A stretch of 25,723 nt of DNA from an uncultured Eubacteriales bacterium (GCA_900540545.1 UQGJ01000034.1:1-25723), one strand, 5' to 3'; positions 6,653-14,575 are shown, numbered from the stretch's first letter. Notes: generated from the sequence alone by a model not told the origin. Numbers and translations: made by a program.

Positions 6653-8188
6653 TTGAAACTCAACCGCTCGTCCATGCTCTACGGCACCTTGCTGCTCACC
6701 GCCACGGGGCTGGCCAGCCAGCTTCTGGGCTTTTTTTACCGCATCCTGCTCTCCCGCCTCATCGGCGCGGAGGTCATGGGCCTCTACCAGCTCATCATGC
6801 CGGTCTACTCCGTCCTCATGTCGGTGACCGCCGTGGGGCTGACGGCGGCGGTGTCCGCCCTGACGGCGGAATACCAGGCCCTGGGCAACCGCAAGGCGGC
6901 CCACCAGGCCCTGGGCCGGTGCCTGCTGGTCCTCTTCGCCCTGCTGGCCCTGCCCGCCCTGGCGGTGGTCCTGTGCTCCGACCCCATCTCGGTGTACCTG
7001 CTGGGGGACGCCCGGACCCGGCTGGGGCTGGTGCTGCTGCTGCCCTGCATCCTGCTCACCGGGGTGGAGAACCTCCACAAGCACGCCTTTTACGGCGCGG
7101 GGCAGATCCGCCCCCCCGCCTTCACCGAGCTGATGGAGCAGCTGGTGCGGACGGTGGCGGTGCTGGGGCTGCTGGTCCTCTTCCTCCCCCAGAACCCGGA
7201 GCGGACGGTGGGCCTCATCGTGGTGGGCATGGTGATCTGCGAGGTCTTTTCCGCCGTGACCCTCACCGCCCTCTACCGGCGGCGGCAGGGGCGGCTGGCC
7301 GGGGACCCCGGCCCCGGGGTCCCCTCCCGGACCTTGAACCGGCGCATCGCCCACATCGCCCTGCCCATCGCCGCCACCTCCCTGCTGGGCAACCTGATGG
7401 GGTCGGTCTGCGCCATCCTCATCCCCCAGGAGCTGGTCCGGGGCGGGATGGAGGTCTCGGCGGCCATCTCCTCCTTCGGCGTCATGTTCGGCATGACCCT
7501 GCCCCTGCTGGGGCTGCCCACCGCCTTCATCGCCGCCCTGGGGCTGGTATTGGTGCCCAAGCTGGCCGAGTCCACCGCCCTGAAGCGCCGGGCGGAGGTC
7601 CACCGGCGGGTGTCCAAGGCCATGCTGGGCACGTCGGTGCTCATGCTGCCCGCCATGGCCATGCTGGTGGTGCTGGGGCCCACCATCGGGGCGGTCCTTT
7701 TCAAGGAGCCCACCGTGGGGGACTACCTGGCCCCCCTGTCGGTGGCCACCGCCCTGTCCTGTTACCAGTCCATCCTCTCCTGCGCCCTCAACGGCGTGGG
7801 CCGCCAGCCCACCGCCGCCCGGAACGCCCTGGTCTGCGGGGCGGTGGAACTGGTCATCGTCTTTTTCACCGTGGGGGTCCCCGGCGTGGGCCTCACCGGC
7901 TACGTCATCGCCGCCCTGGTCTCCTCTCTGCTGGGGGTGGGGATGGGCATGGTCTCCCTGTACCGGGCCACGGGCCTGCGGCCCCGGCTGTTCCAGTGGC
8001 TCACTGCGCCGGGGCTGGCCGCCCTGCTCATGGGGCTGGTGACCAATCTGCTGTTCCGGGTCCTGGTGGACCGGGGCCTGGACGGCGCACTGGCGGCCCT
8101 GGCCTGCCTGGGGTTCGGCGGAGTGCTGTATCTGGCCGCCCTGAACGCCCAGGGCGTGCGCCTGCGGGCGCTGTTCCGGCTGGGATAG
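6653..8188 (+). CDS. SpoVB/MurJ-superfamily polysaccharide flippase
   Basis: 511 residues with about 12-14 hydrophobic segments, of the MVF/MATE-like oligosaccharide flippase superfamily. The N-terminal GLASQLLGFFYRILLSRLIG and the following AEVMGLYQLIMP match the stage V sporulation protein B group as I remember it. It would move a lipid-linked glycan or peptidoglycan precursor across the membrane; SpoVB acts in spore cortex synthesis. The start is TTG at 6653 after a very strong G-rich site; an ATG seven codons downstream is the alternative. It lies 62 bases after the carboxypeptidase gene, so both cell-wall functions may share a transcript. Which paralogue this is (SpoVB, a MurJ-like flippase or a capsule flippase) cannot be decided. 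Confidence 0.85.
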   Translation: MKLNRSSMLYGTLLLTATGLASQLLGFFYRILLSRLIGAEVMGLYQLIMPVYSVLMSVTAVGLTAAVSALTAEYQALGNRKAAHQALGRCLLVLFALLALPALAVVLCSDPISVYLLGDARTRLGLVLLLPCILLTGVENLHKHAFYGAGQIRPPAFTELMEQLVRTVAVLGLLVLFLPQNPERTVGLIVVGMVICEVFSAVTLTALYRRRQGRLAGDPGPGVPSRTLNRRIAHIALPIAATSLLGNLMGSVCAILIPQELVRGGMEVSAAISSFGVMFGMTLPLLGLPTAFIAALGLVLVPKLAESTALKRRAEVHRRVSKAMLGTSVLMLPAMAMLVVLGPTIGAVLFKEPTVGDYLAPLSVATALSCYQSILSCALNGVGRQPTAARNALVCGAVELVIVFFTVGVPGVGLTGYVIAALVSSLLGVGMGMVSLYRATGLRPRLFQWLTAPGLAALLMGLVTNLLFRVLVDRGLDGALAALACLGFGGVLYLAALNAQGVRLRALFRLG

Positions 8189-8199
8189 CACAAAACAAG

Positions 8200-8227
8200 A
8201 AAGGGGCCCCCGGGAGGGGGCCCCTTT
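8200..8227. terminator. Bidirectional terminator between converging genes
   Basis: AAAGGGGCCCCC (8200-8211) and GGGGGCCCCTTT (8216-8227) form a perfect 12-bp stem around GGGA, with A on one side and T on the other. It serves the flippase gene (plus) and the diguanylate cyclase gene (minus), whose stop codon touches the stem. Confidence 0.8.
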
Positions 8228-10707
8228 CACACGTCCAGGAAAAATCCGTTGCGGCCGTTTTCTTTGGCCTGGTACAGCGCGGCGTCGGCCCGCTGGTAGA
8301 AGTCCTCGTAGCGCTCCCCGGACCGGGCCAGGGCCGCGCCGATGCTCACCGTCAGGCCACCGCCGCTCAGGTCCATGGCCCGGACCCGCTCCAGCAGGGC
8401 GGCGCACCGGCGCTGAACGGTGGCCGGGTCGTCCACCCCGTCCATAAAGACCACGAACTCGTCGCCGCCCACCCGGCCCGCCACGTCCTCCTGGCGGAAG
8501 ACCTCCCGGAAGATGGCGGCCATCTGGGTCAGGGCCTGGTCCCCCACGTAGTGGCCGTAGTTATCATTCACGTCCTTGAAGTGGTCCAGGTCGATGACCA
8601 GCAGGGCGCCCCGGGCGCCCCGGTCCAGGCACGCGGAGATGCGCGCCCGGCTCACCGCGGCGTTATAGAGGCCGGTGAGGCTGTCCCGCTCGGCCTTGGC
8701 CTGGAGGGCGTCCTTTTCCCGCTTCTCCTCGTCGATGTCGGTGAGCTTGCCCAGGACATAGGCCGGTTTTCCGGCGTCGTCGCAAATGGTCCGGGTGGTG
8801 ATGCGGGTCCAGCGGGCCTCCCGGTCGGGCATGGCGAAAAAGATGTCCTCCGTGCCGTCGGGCCGGTGGCGTATCATCTGGGCGAAGGTCCCCCGCCACG
8901 CCTCCACAGGGGTGAGGCCCTCGGTCTCCCCCGGCTTGGGCGGGCGGACGGTGACCACCCCCGCCTCCGCCTTCTTGTTGGAGAGGGTCAGGGTATCCTG
9001 CCGGCAGTCGTACTCAAAGAACTGCTCGTTGGAGAGGTTGTACAGCTCGTAGTGCTTCCGCAGCTCCATGGCCGTCTGCCGGATGCGCAGGGCCCGCCGG
9101 TGGAGCACCACCATCAGGGCCGCGATGATGACGGCGGCCAGGCACAGCACCAGGACCAGGGCCGCGCCCGGATTGGCCTCCACGAAGCTGAACAGCGTCA
9201 CCTCCTGGTGATAGACGGTGTTCTCGTAGATGATGGACTGAAGGGTCTCGGTGGGGATGCTCTGGAGGGTTTTGTTGAGGATGGAGAGAAGGTTCTCGTT
9301 GCTGGGCCGGACCAGACCGATGCAGATCTGCTGGAGGCCGTCGGTCTGGGGAATCAGGCTGATGTTCTGATACCGGGGCTGGTTGATGTAATACTGTACC
9401 CCGTAGCCGTCGCCGTAGGTGTAATCCGCCCGGCCGGAGCGGATGGCCTCGATGCTCTCCGCCAGATTGTCGCAGATCAGCACGTCCTCCGGCAGGTTCC
9501 TGCCATAGGCCACCTCTTTGGACAGGGCCAGGCGCATGCTGCCGGTCTGCTCCGGCGATACGCCCGGCGCCAGCAGCATCACGTACTGGGTGGAGAGATA
9601 GGACCGGGTCATGGAGACCCCCCACTCCCTGGCCAGCTCGTAGTCGTAGGTCATGCCGGCCAGCAGGTCGATCTGTTCCTCCGCGGCCAGCCGGGCCAGC
9701 TCCGCCCCGCTCTCCGCCGCGACCCACTCAAAGGCCAGGCCGGTCTGCGCCCCGATATACTCCAGCAGTTCCAGGCTGATGCCCTTGAACGCTCCGCTGG
9801 CCGGGTCCCGGTACATGAAGGGGGCCTTGTCCAACTGCACCCCCACCCGGACGGTCCCCGCCGCGGCCACGTAGGCCCGCTCGGCGTCGCTGAGGAGGAG
9901 GCTCCGGTCCCTGCGGGCGAAGTAGGTCTCATACAGGGTGGTGGAAAAATAGGGGTCGGCCTCGTCGATGGCCAGAATGGCCTTGTTGACCTCCCGTACG
10001 ATGTCGGTGTTCCCCTTGGTGGTAACGAAGTAATAGGGCCGGGGGGCGAAGCGGGCCACGGTGCGCATGCCCTCCGTGTCGCTCACGTCGGTGTCCAGCA
10101 GGAGGTCGGCCTCGCCGTTCACGACGGCCTGGATGCACGCCTCCCCCGTTTGGAACTCTATCAGCTCATAGCCGATGTCGTTCTTCTGGCAGTAATCCTC
10201 CAGCTCCTGCCGCCGCATTTTGGCCTGCTCCATCACCGCGATCCGCAGGCCGTGGGTGCCGGGCAGGTTGGACTGGGTGATATTGGTGTTGGTCTGCAAT
10301 ACGTTGAGCACGGTGTACCCGGTGCCGTAGCTCTGGGTGGCGTAGTCCACCAACTCCGCCATGGCGTCGCTGTACAGGGTGCCGCCCAGCAGGTCCACCT
10401 CCCCCGCCATCAGCATGTCGTAGGCGGTCTGAAGGCTGTCGTTCAGATCCCCCGTGATCTCGACGAATTCGTAGTCCCAGTCCAGGTATTGAGCGATCTC
10501 CTCCAGGTAATCATAGGTATAGCCGGAGTGGTTCCCGTTCTCATCCACGTCGGTGAAGCCCTCCTGGATGGGGTATCCCACCCGGATGACCCTGGCCGCC
10601 GGGGCGTGGGCCAGGGCGGGCGCGGCGAGGCCAATCAGGAGCGCCAGCGCCGCCAGCAGGCAGGCCAGCCGTCTCCGCGCCCCGATGCTTTGGTTTTGCC
10701 GCTCCAT
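8227..10707 (-). CDS. Membrane diguanylate cyclase with two periplasmic-binding-type sensor domains
   Basis: 826 residues. It makes cyclic di-GMP at the inner face of the membrane in response to an extracellular ligand. Layout: signal peptide about 1-33; two tandem SBP_bac_3-like domains (about 38-265 and 280-490); membrane helix about 515-536; a PAS-like segment about 550-660; GGDEF domain about 665-826. The active-site motif GGDEF is at 747-751, and RQED at 738-741 is a complete RxxD inhibitory site five residues before it, so product feedback is expected. An ATG five codons upstream is rejected because the ribosome binding site GGAGGTGAGG lies between the two ATGs. Such two-SBP sensors usually bind amino acids or related small molecules; the ligand here is unknown. 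No EAL or HD-GYP partner is in the window. Confidence 0.92.
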   Translation of the reverse strand: MERQNQSIGARRRLACLLAALALLIGLAAPALAHAPAARVIRVGYPIQEGFTDVDENGNHSGYTYDYLEEIAQYLDWDYEFVEITGDLNDSLQTAYDMLMAGEVDLLGGTLYSDAMAELVDYATQSYGTGYTVLNVLQTNTNITQSNLPGTHGLRIAVMEQAKMRRQELEDYCQKNDIGYELIEFQTGEACIQAVVNGEADLLLDTDVSDTEGMRTVARFAPRPYYFVTTKGNTDIVREVNKAILAIDEADPYFSTTLYETYFARRDRSLLLSDAERAYVAAAGTVRVGVQLDKAPFMYRDPASGAFKGISLELLEYIGAQTGLAFEWVAAESGAELARLAAEEQIDLLAGMTYDYELAREWGVSMTRSYLSTQYVMLLAPGVSPEQTGSMRLALSKEVAYGRNLPEDVLICDNLAESIEAIRSGRADYTYGDGYGVQYYINQPRYQNISLIPQTDGLQQICIGLVRPSNENLLSILNKTLQSIPTETLQSIIYENTVYHQEVTLFSFVEANPGAALVLVLCLAAVIIAALMVVLHRRALRIRQTAMELRKHYELYNLSNEQFFEYDCRQDTLTLSNKKAEAGVVTVRPPKPGETEGLTPVEAWRGTFAQMIRHRPDGTEDIFFAMPDREARWTRITTRTICDDAGKPAYVLGKLTDIDEEKREKDALQAKAERDSLTGLYNAAVSRARISACLDRGARGALLVIDLDHFKDVNDNYGHYVGDQALTQMAAIFREVFRQEDVAGRVGGDEFVVFMDGVDDPATVQRRCAALLERVRAMDLSGGGLTVSIGAALARSGERYEDFYQRADAALYQAKENGRNGFFLDV

Positions 10708-10748
10708 GTCCTCACCTCCCATTGGTTACTTTTTTATCTTTTCTGTTT

Positions 10749-10777
10749 ATTATGTACCAATCTCTGTTTCAAATCAA
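10749..10777 (-). promoter_or_regulatory. Candidate promoter of the diguanylate cyclase gene
   Basis: On the minus strand TTGATT (-35, 10772-10777) and CATAAT (-10, 10749-10754) have a 17-base spacer, in an AT-rich gap that contrasts with the GC-rich genes around it. Confidence 0.6.
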
Positions 10778-10784
10778 GTCATTC

Positions 10785-10813
10785 TTCTGAATAGAGCAAA
10801 ATTGTGGTACAAT
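10785..10813 (+). promoter_or_regulatory. Candidate promoter of the short-chain dehydrogenase gene
   Basis: TACAAT (10808-10813) is a good -10. The -35 at 17 bases, TTCTGA (10785-10790), is weak. It points away from, and lies close to, the cyclase promoter. Confidence 0.45.
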
Positions 10814-10844
10814 AGCACAAAATACAGCAGAGGAGCGGATTTTT

Positions 10845-11600
10845 ATGAAGGCTTTGATCACTGGCGCCAGCTCCGGCATCGGCCGGGACCTGGCCCGCGC
10901 CCTGGCCCGCCGGGGCTATGACCTCATCCTGGTGGCCCGCCGGGAGGAGCGGCTGTGCGAGCTGGCCGCCGAGCTGCCCGTGGCGGTGCAGGTCATCCCC
11001 CTGGACCTGGCCTCGGCGGACAACTGCCGCACCCTTTACAGCCTGGTGAAGGACCAGGACATCGACATCCTGGTCAACAACGCCGGGCGGGGGCTGTTCG
11101 GCCCCTTCGACGAGACCGACCTGGACACGGAGCTGTCCATGCTGGACGTGAATATCCGCGCCACCCACATCCTGACCAAGCTCTTTCTCCCCGACTTCAA
11201 GGCCCGGGACCGGGGTCACATCCTCAACGTGGCCTCCTCGGCCGCCTTCCTCCCCGGCCCCCTGCTGTCCTCCTACTACGCCTCCAAGGCCTACGTCCTG
11301 CGCCTCTCCCAGGCCATCTACGAGGAGCTCCGCCGGGCCAAGAGCGGGGTGAAAATCACCGTCCTGTGTCCCGGCCCCGTCCACACCGAGTTCAACGACG
11401 TGGCCGACGTGCGCTTTTCCACGCCGGGGCTGTCCAGTTCCTACGTGGCCGAGTACGCCGTCCGGGGGATGTTGGCCGGGCGGCTGGTCCTGGTCCCCGG
11501 TGCCCAGATGAAGGCCACCCATGCGGCATCCCGTTTCGTCCCGGACAAGCTGCTGGCGCGCATCTGCTGGCACGTGCAAAAGCGGAAGGATCGGCGGTAG
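10845..11600 (+). CDS. Short-chain dehydrogenase/reductase (SDR)
   Basis: 251 residues of the classical SDR family. The cofactor motif TGASSGIG is at 6-13, NNAG at 78-81, and the catalytic serine (131), tyrosine (144) and lysine (148, in YYASK) are present. Basic residues after the second strand (ARREER) suggest NADP(H) preference. AGAGGAGCGG precedes the ATG. It appears to be a single-gene unit with its own promoter, ended by hairpins of the following repeat element. The substrate cannot be inferred; members of this subgroup are often annotated only as SDR NAD(P)-dependent oxidoreductase. Confidence 0.88.
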   Translation: MKALITGASSGIGRDLARALARRGYDLILVARREERLCELAAELPVAVQVIPLDLASADNCRTLYSLVKDQDIDILVNNAGRGLFGPFDETDLDTELSMLDVNIRATHILTKLFLPDFKARDRGHILNVASSAAFLPGPLLSSYYASKAYVLRLSQAIYEELRRAKSGVKITVLCPGPVHTEFNDVADVRFSTPGLSSSYVAEYAVRGMLAGRLVLVPGAQMKATHAASRFVPDKLLARICWHVQKRKDRR

Positions 11601-11605
11601 ACAGG

Positions 11606-11846
11606 AACCGGGGGGACGCAGAATGCGTCCCCCCGGTTGCAGCTTGTCAAAAAAGTGGCGTAAGGCCCATCCGGGGTGGGGGAGCTCGAGGGGGCGACAG
11701 CCCGCCTCGAGTGGGATCGAATGCCCCGCAACGCCTGCACAAGCAGGTATTGCGGCGAGCGAAGCGAGGACTTTTCCGGCGGCGTGCCGCCGGAAAAGTA
11801 TCGGCATTTTTAGGGGGACGCATTCTGCGTCCCCCCCCGGTTTTTT
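11606..11846. repeat. Hairpin-rich 240-bp element with terminal inverted repeats (MITE- or REP-like)
   Basis: The left end (11606-11638) is a perfect 15-bp hairpin around GAA. The right end (11813-11835) has the same stem with loop TTC, so the ends are reverse complements of each other. Inside are a perfect 13-bp hairpin (11771-11783 with 11786-11798), a CTCGAG-bounded hairpin (11685-11711) and a small CCTGC/GCAGG one. There is no open frame of note. The right hairpin plus the T-run at 11841-11846 could terminate the dehydrogenase transcript. This is the whole content of the 244-base gap between the two converging genes. Confidence 0.6.
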
Positions 11847-12684
11847 ACAGCAGTTCCCGCAGCAGCGGTTCAAATTGGACGCCGTCCAGCACGGGCGTGT
11901 CCGCTTCCAGGGTGCGCAGGACGCATTTTTGGATGAAGTCCACCGCCCTGGCCGCCGCGTCGGCCAGGGTCTCCCCCCGGAGCAGGGAGCCCAGCACCAC
12001 CGAGGCAAAGAGGTCCCCGGTGCCGGAGAACTGCCCCCGCTCCTGGCGGGCCATGGCGAAGCGTATCTTGCCGTTCTGCCGGTCGAAGCAGCCCGCGCCC
12101 ACCATGCCGGGGGTGAAGCTGACGCCGGTGACCACCACCGAGCGGCGGCCGCCGTCGGAGAGGCGGCGGAGCCAGTCCTCCATGCCCGCCTGGCTGGCGG
12201 GGACCTGGCCGTAGGGCTCCCCCAGCAGGATGGCGGCCTCGGTCAGGTTGGGGGTGATGATGTCGGCCCGGCCGGCCAGCTCCCCCATCCGGCGGCACAT
12301 GTCGGGGGTGTAGGTACGGTAGAGCCTGCCGTGGTCGCCCATCACCGGGTCCACCAGCACCATGGTCTCCTTGGCCCGGAAGTCCCCGATGAGCCGCTCC
12401 AGCACGCCGATCTGGGCCTCGGAGCCCAGAAAGCCGCTGTAAATGGCGTCAAAGGAGGTGTGCAGCTCCGCCCAGTGGCCCAGGGTCTGCTCCATGTCGG
12501 CGGTCAGGTCCCGGAAGGAGGCTTTTTCCGACGCGGGGAAGGCCGTGTGAGCCGAGAGGAAGGCGGTGGGTAGCGGGCAGCACTGGGCCCCCATGACCGA
12601 CAGGACGGGCAGCACGACGGCCAGCGAACACCGGCCCAGCCCGGACAGGTCGTGTACGGCGGCCACTCTCGGCGCACGGTTCAT
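11845..12684 (-). CDS. Pyridoxal/pyridoxamine kinase (PdxY-like)
   Basis: 279 residues of the ribokinase/PfkB-like vitamin kinase family. It would phosphorylate pyridoxal or pyridoxamine in B6 salvage, using ATP. Seen: an N-terminal strand and HDLSGLGRCSL (11-21), typical of PdxY/PdxK-type kinases; DPVMGD (112-117); TPNLTEA (144-150); and the anion-hole/catalytic GTGD with D224 as the likely base. The ATG follows GGAGG at 9 bases. The gene stands alone, with its own promoter against that of tRNA-Leu. A hydroxymethylpyrimidine kinase (ThiD) is the main alternative, but the N-terminal motif favours the B6 kinase. The preferred vitamer cannot be told. Confidence 0.88.
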   Translation of the reverse strand: MNRAPRVAAVHDLSGLGRCSLAVVLPVLSVMGAQCCPLPTAFLSAHTAFPASEKASFRDLTADMEQTLGHWAELHTSFDAIYSGFLGSEAQIGVLERLIGDFRAKETMVLVDPVMGDHGRLYRTYTPDMCRRMGELAGRADIITPNLTEAAILLGEPYGQVPASQAGMEDWLRRLSDGGRRSVVVTGVSFTPGMVGAGCFDRQNGKIRFAMARQERGQFSGTGDLFASVVLGSLLRGETLADAAARAVDFIQKCVLRTLEADTPVLDGVQFEPLLRELL

Positions 12685-12720
12685 AGGCGAAACCCTCCAT
12701 AAAATCCAGATTCGTCCCCT

Positions 12721-12749
12721 ATGATACCACGTTCTCCCCCGCCGCGCAA
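12721..12749 (-). promoter_or_regulatory. Candidate promoter of the B6 kinase gene
   Basis: On the minus strand TTGCGC (-35, 12744-12749) and TATCAT (-10, 12721-12726) have a 17-base spacer. Its -35 directly abuts the -35 of the divergent tRNA promoter. Confidence 0.5.
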
Positions 12750-12778
12750 TTGACTTTTTGCTGGCGAAATGCTAAAAT
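12750..12778 (+). promoter_or_regulatory. Promoter of tRNA-Leu
   Basis: TTGACT (12750-12755) and TAAAAT (12773-12778) are spaced by 17 bases, each one mismatch from consensus. The expected start is a few bases before the mature tRNA 5' end, so the 5' leader is very short. Confidence 0.75.
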
Positions 12779-12789
12779 ATCAAACGCAT

Positions 12790-12874
12790 GCGGGTATGAT
12801 GGAATTGGTAGACATGCGAGATTTAGGTTCTCGTGGAGCGATCCGTTGGGGTTCGAGTCCCCATACCCGCACCA
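12790..12874 (+). tRNA. tRNA-Leu (anticodon UAG)
   Basis: 85 bases including an encoded CCA end. The acceptor stem GCGGGTA pairs with TACCCGC (12864-12870). The anticodon stem CGAGA/TCTCG (12817-12821, 12829-12833) holds loop TTTAGGT with anticodon TAG at 12824-12826. A long variable arm (class II) and the T arm GTTCGAGTC mark it as leucine tRNA. It reads CUA and, by wobble, other CUN codons. Confidence 0.97.
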
Positions 12875-12878
12875 GCTC

Positions 12879-12944
12879 AGAACGGCCCTGTATGGCACGA
12901 ATCCCCGCCTGCGGCGAGGCTTCTTAGCCGGACAGGGCCGTTCT
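12879..12944 (+). terminator. Long-stem hairpin downstream of tRNA-Leu
   Basis: AGAACGGCCCTGT (12879-12891) pairs perfectly with ACAGGGCCGTTCT (12932-12944), with a smaller CGCC/GGCG hairpin in the 40-base loop. A T/C-rich tract follows. It probably ends the tRNA transcript. Confidence 0.6.
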
Positions 12945-13217
12945 TCTCTTTCCGCCCCGTGTCCGCGGCGCTGGGGCACGGGGCGGAGGGGGACGGGAGT
13001 GCGTTAGGCCCCTTAGCTAGGATGGGGGGTGCTTGAATCGTATCTATGCACAGGCCATCATAAAGGGGGATTCGCTCCACACCCTCCATCTGGAGGAGAT
13101 TGATATACAGCACATATCGGCGGCGTGCCCCCGCGTCAGACGGCCGGTCTGATGCACCTCCATGAATCTGTTGCTTGGCACTAAAGAACTTTTAGAAACA
13201 GAAAATAAATGACAATT

Positions 13218-13258
13218 TGGGCCCGCTGCGGATTTTCCGCAACGGGCCCATTCTGTTT
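13218..13258 (+). terminator. Hairpin terminator, plus-strand orientation
   Basis: TGGGCCCG (13218-13225) pairs with CGGGCCCA (13243-13250), and TGCGGA (13227-13232) with TCCGCA (13236-13241), followed by TTCTGTTTATTTT. No plus-strand gene ends here. Confidence 0.6.
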
Positions 13259-13263
13259 ATTTT

Positions 13264-13295
13264 GCGGGGGTCTATGGCAGAACCCCCGCTTTTTT
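13264..13295 (+). terminator. Second intrinsic terminator, plus-strand orientation
   Basis: GCGGGGGT (13264-13271) and ACCCCCGC (13282-13289) form a stem followed by TTTTTT (13290-13295). On the minus strand the flank is A-rich, so it is not a canonical terminator for the minus-strand operon that ends at 13301. Confidence 0.7.
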
Positions 13296-13300
13296 AGCAC

Positions 13301-14575
13301 TCAGCGGCCAGTCATGATTTCTATGATGGTGCGGTCGGTGCCGCCCATCCCCTCCCGGCCCAGACGGCCTACGCTGCGGATGGTCTCCTCCACGCCGGAT
13401 CGCACAATGCCGTCGCCGCCATAAAACTGGTGGCCGTTTTGATACATCTGCCACCCCAGAATGCCCGCGTCCACAGCGCTGGCGATTTTGGCCGCGCAGG
13501 ACGGCTTGGCCCCATCGCAGATGATGCCGGACACGATGGCCAGCCCATTGACCAGGGTATGTGTGATGTCCTGATATGTCCCGCCGTTGAGCCAAGCGAT
13601 AGCCGCCCCGGCCGCACAGCCCGCACAGACCGCGCCGCAGTAGGCCGACAGGCGGCCGATGCCTGTTTTTAGATGGATGGTGAGCAGATTGGACAGGAGC
13701 AGTCCGCGCAGCAGCTCCTCGTGCGTCTTTCCCAGCTCCTGGGCATACACGATGACGGGCAGGCTGGCTGTCATGCCCTGATTGCCGGAACCAGAATTGA
13801 TAATGACGGGCTTTTCACAGCCGCTCATGCGTGCATCGCTGCCGGCGGCGGCCGCGGCTTTGGCACGGACCATCACGTCGCTGCCGTACATTTTCAGCAG
13901 CGTCTTACCGATGGCGGCGCCCCAATCGCCCGTGAGCCCCGCCTCGCTGATGGCGCTGTTATATTCGATCTGCCGCTCCAACATCTCGCGCACCGGCTCC
14001 AGGTCAACCGTCTCGGCGTACTCCAGAATGTCCTTGACATTCAATGCTTCATAGCCCTCCGGGTGGCTCTCATCCCCTTGGGCGCTGCCCTCAAACACCG
14101 TCTTGCCGTTTTTTTCAACGAGAACCACGTTGGTATGGCAGCTGGTGATGCGCACTCGGGCGCACGCCTCACCAGCCCGAAGCTCCACCAGAATGTCGAA
14201 GATCTCGCCGCTCTCCGAGGGCGTCACACGGACGGGGACCCGCTCTAAAAAATTGCGGATAGCAGCCCGGCCCTCATCATCCACCTGGCTGATGACCTGA
14301 AGGACGCGGGCGGCATCCCCGGCGGCTGCACCGGCGGCCAAGGCTGCCTCCAGCCCTTTGAGGCCGCCTGTGTTGGGCACCACCACGCTCTTGACATTCT
14401 TGATGATGTTGCTGCTGACCACCAAGTCCGCCTCCGTGGGCAGGCATCCCAGGGTCTCGCGGGCTTTGGCGGCGGCATAGGCGATGGCGATGGGTTCTGT
14501 GCAGCCCATGGCGGGCACCAGTTCCGCCTTCAGGATGGCCGTATACAGCCGGCTCAGTTCGTCGGAAACAGGCAT
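13301..14575 (-). CDS. L-cysteine desulfidase / serine dehydratase alpha-like protein (UPF0597, CyuA family)
   Basis: 424 residues, full length. Family members are iron-sulfur enzymes that break L-cysteine (or L-serine) into pyruvate and ammonia, releasing sulfide from cysteine. Seen: C25 in AMGCTEP; C313 in AYCGAVC; C353 and C360 in ICDGAKPSC. C25 and the C-x6-C pair preceded 40 residues earlier by a cysteine match the pattern I remember for the Methanocaldococcus desulfidase (Cys25 plus three cluster cysteines). SGSGNQG (about 265-271) is also conserved. AAGGAGA precedes the ATG. It is the last gene of the gntR-reductase-desulfidase operon. Cysteine versus serine, or another beta-substituted amino acid, cannot be decided from the sequence. 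The name serine dehydratase subunit alpha would also be used. Confidence 0.85.
   Translation of the reverse strand: MPVSDELSRLYTAILKAELVPAMGCTEPIAIAYAAAKARETLGCLPTEADLVVSSNIIKNVKSVVVPNTGGLKGLEAALAAGAAAGDAARVLQVISQVDDEGRAAIRNFLERVPVRVTPSESGEIFDILVELRAGEACARVRITSCHTNVVLVEKNGKTVFEGSAQGDESHPEGYEALNVKDILEYAETVDLEPVREMLERQIEYNSAISEAGLTGDWGAAIGKTLLKMYGSDVMVRAKAAAAAGSDARMSGCEKPVIINSGSGNQGMTASLPVIVYAQELGKTHEELLRGLLLSNLLTIHLKTGIGRLSAYCGAVCAGCAAGAAIAWLNGGTYQDITHTLVNGLAIVSGIICDGAKPSCAAKIASAVDAGILGWQMYQNGHQFYGGDGIVRSGVEETIRSVGRLGREGMGGTDRTIIEIMTGR

Larger units (their letters stand above)
12951..13297 (+). other. Gene-poor stretch with stacked hairpins; possible small RNA or gene remnant
   Basis: No convincing protein is seen in about 350 bases. 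There are hairpins at 12951-12987 (TCCGCCCCGTG/CACGGGGCGGA), 13083-13096 (CCTCCA/TGGAGG) and 13136-13152 (TCAGAC/GTCTGA). A weak plus-strand promoter is possible: TTGAAT at 13033-13038 and CATCAT at 13056-13061, 17 bases apart. Two plus-strand terminators follow. This layout would fit a plus-strand small RNA of roughly 190 bases, or the tail of a lost gene. Confidence 0.25.

Noticed and set aside
6496..10794. 1432-codon plus-strand open frame
   Set aside because: It runs antisense to the diguanylate cyclase gene and out of frame through the flippase gene. It is low complexity (Gly, Pro, Arg, His, Val) and has no domain; a by-product of GC-rich codon use.
12847..12874. tRNA-Leu 3' end as a phage or island attachment site
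   Set aside because: I looked for a repeat of the T-arm/acceptor sequence around 24.38-24.49 kb and found none; any second copy would have to lie outside the window.
12719..12979. 86-codon minus-strand frame crossing tRNA-Leu
   Set aside because: The peptide contains the CGYGDSNPNGS-type string produced by reading a tRNA backwards; a familiar false gene.
12877..13113. 78-codon minus-strand frame, with a longer open stretch to about 13180
   Set aside because: It contains a protein-like stretch (YVLYINLLQMEG) but no recognisable family and no ribosome binding site, and it runs into hairpins. A decayed gene is possible but not supportable.
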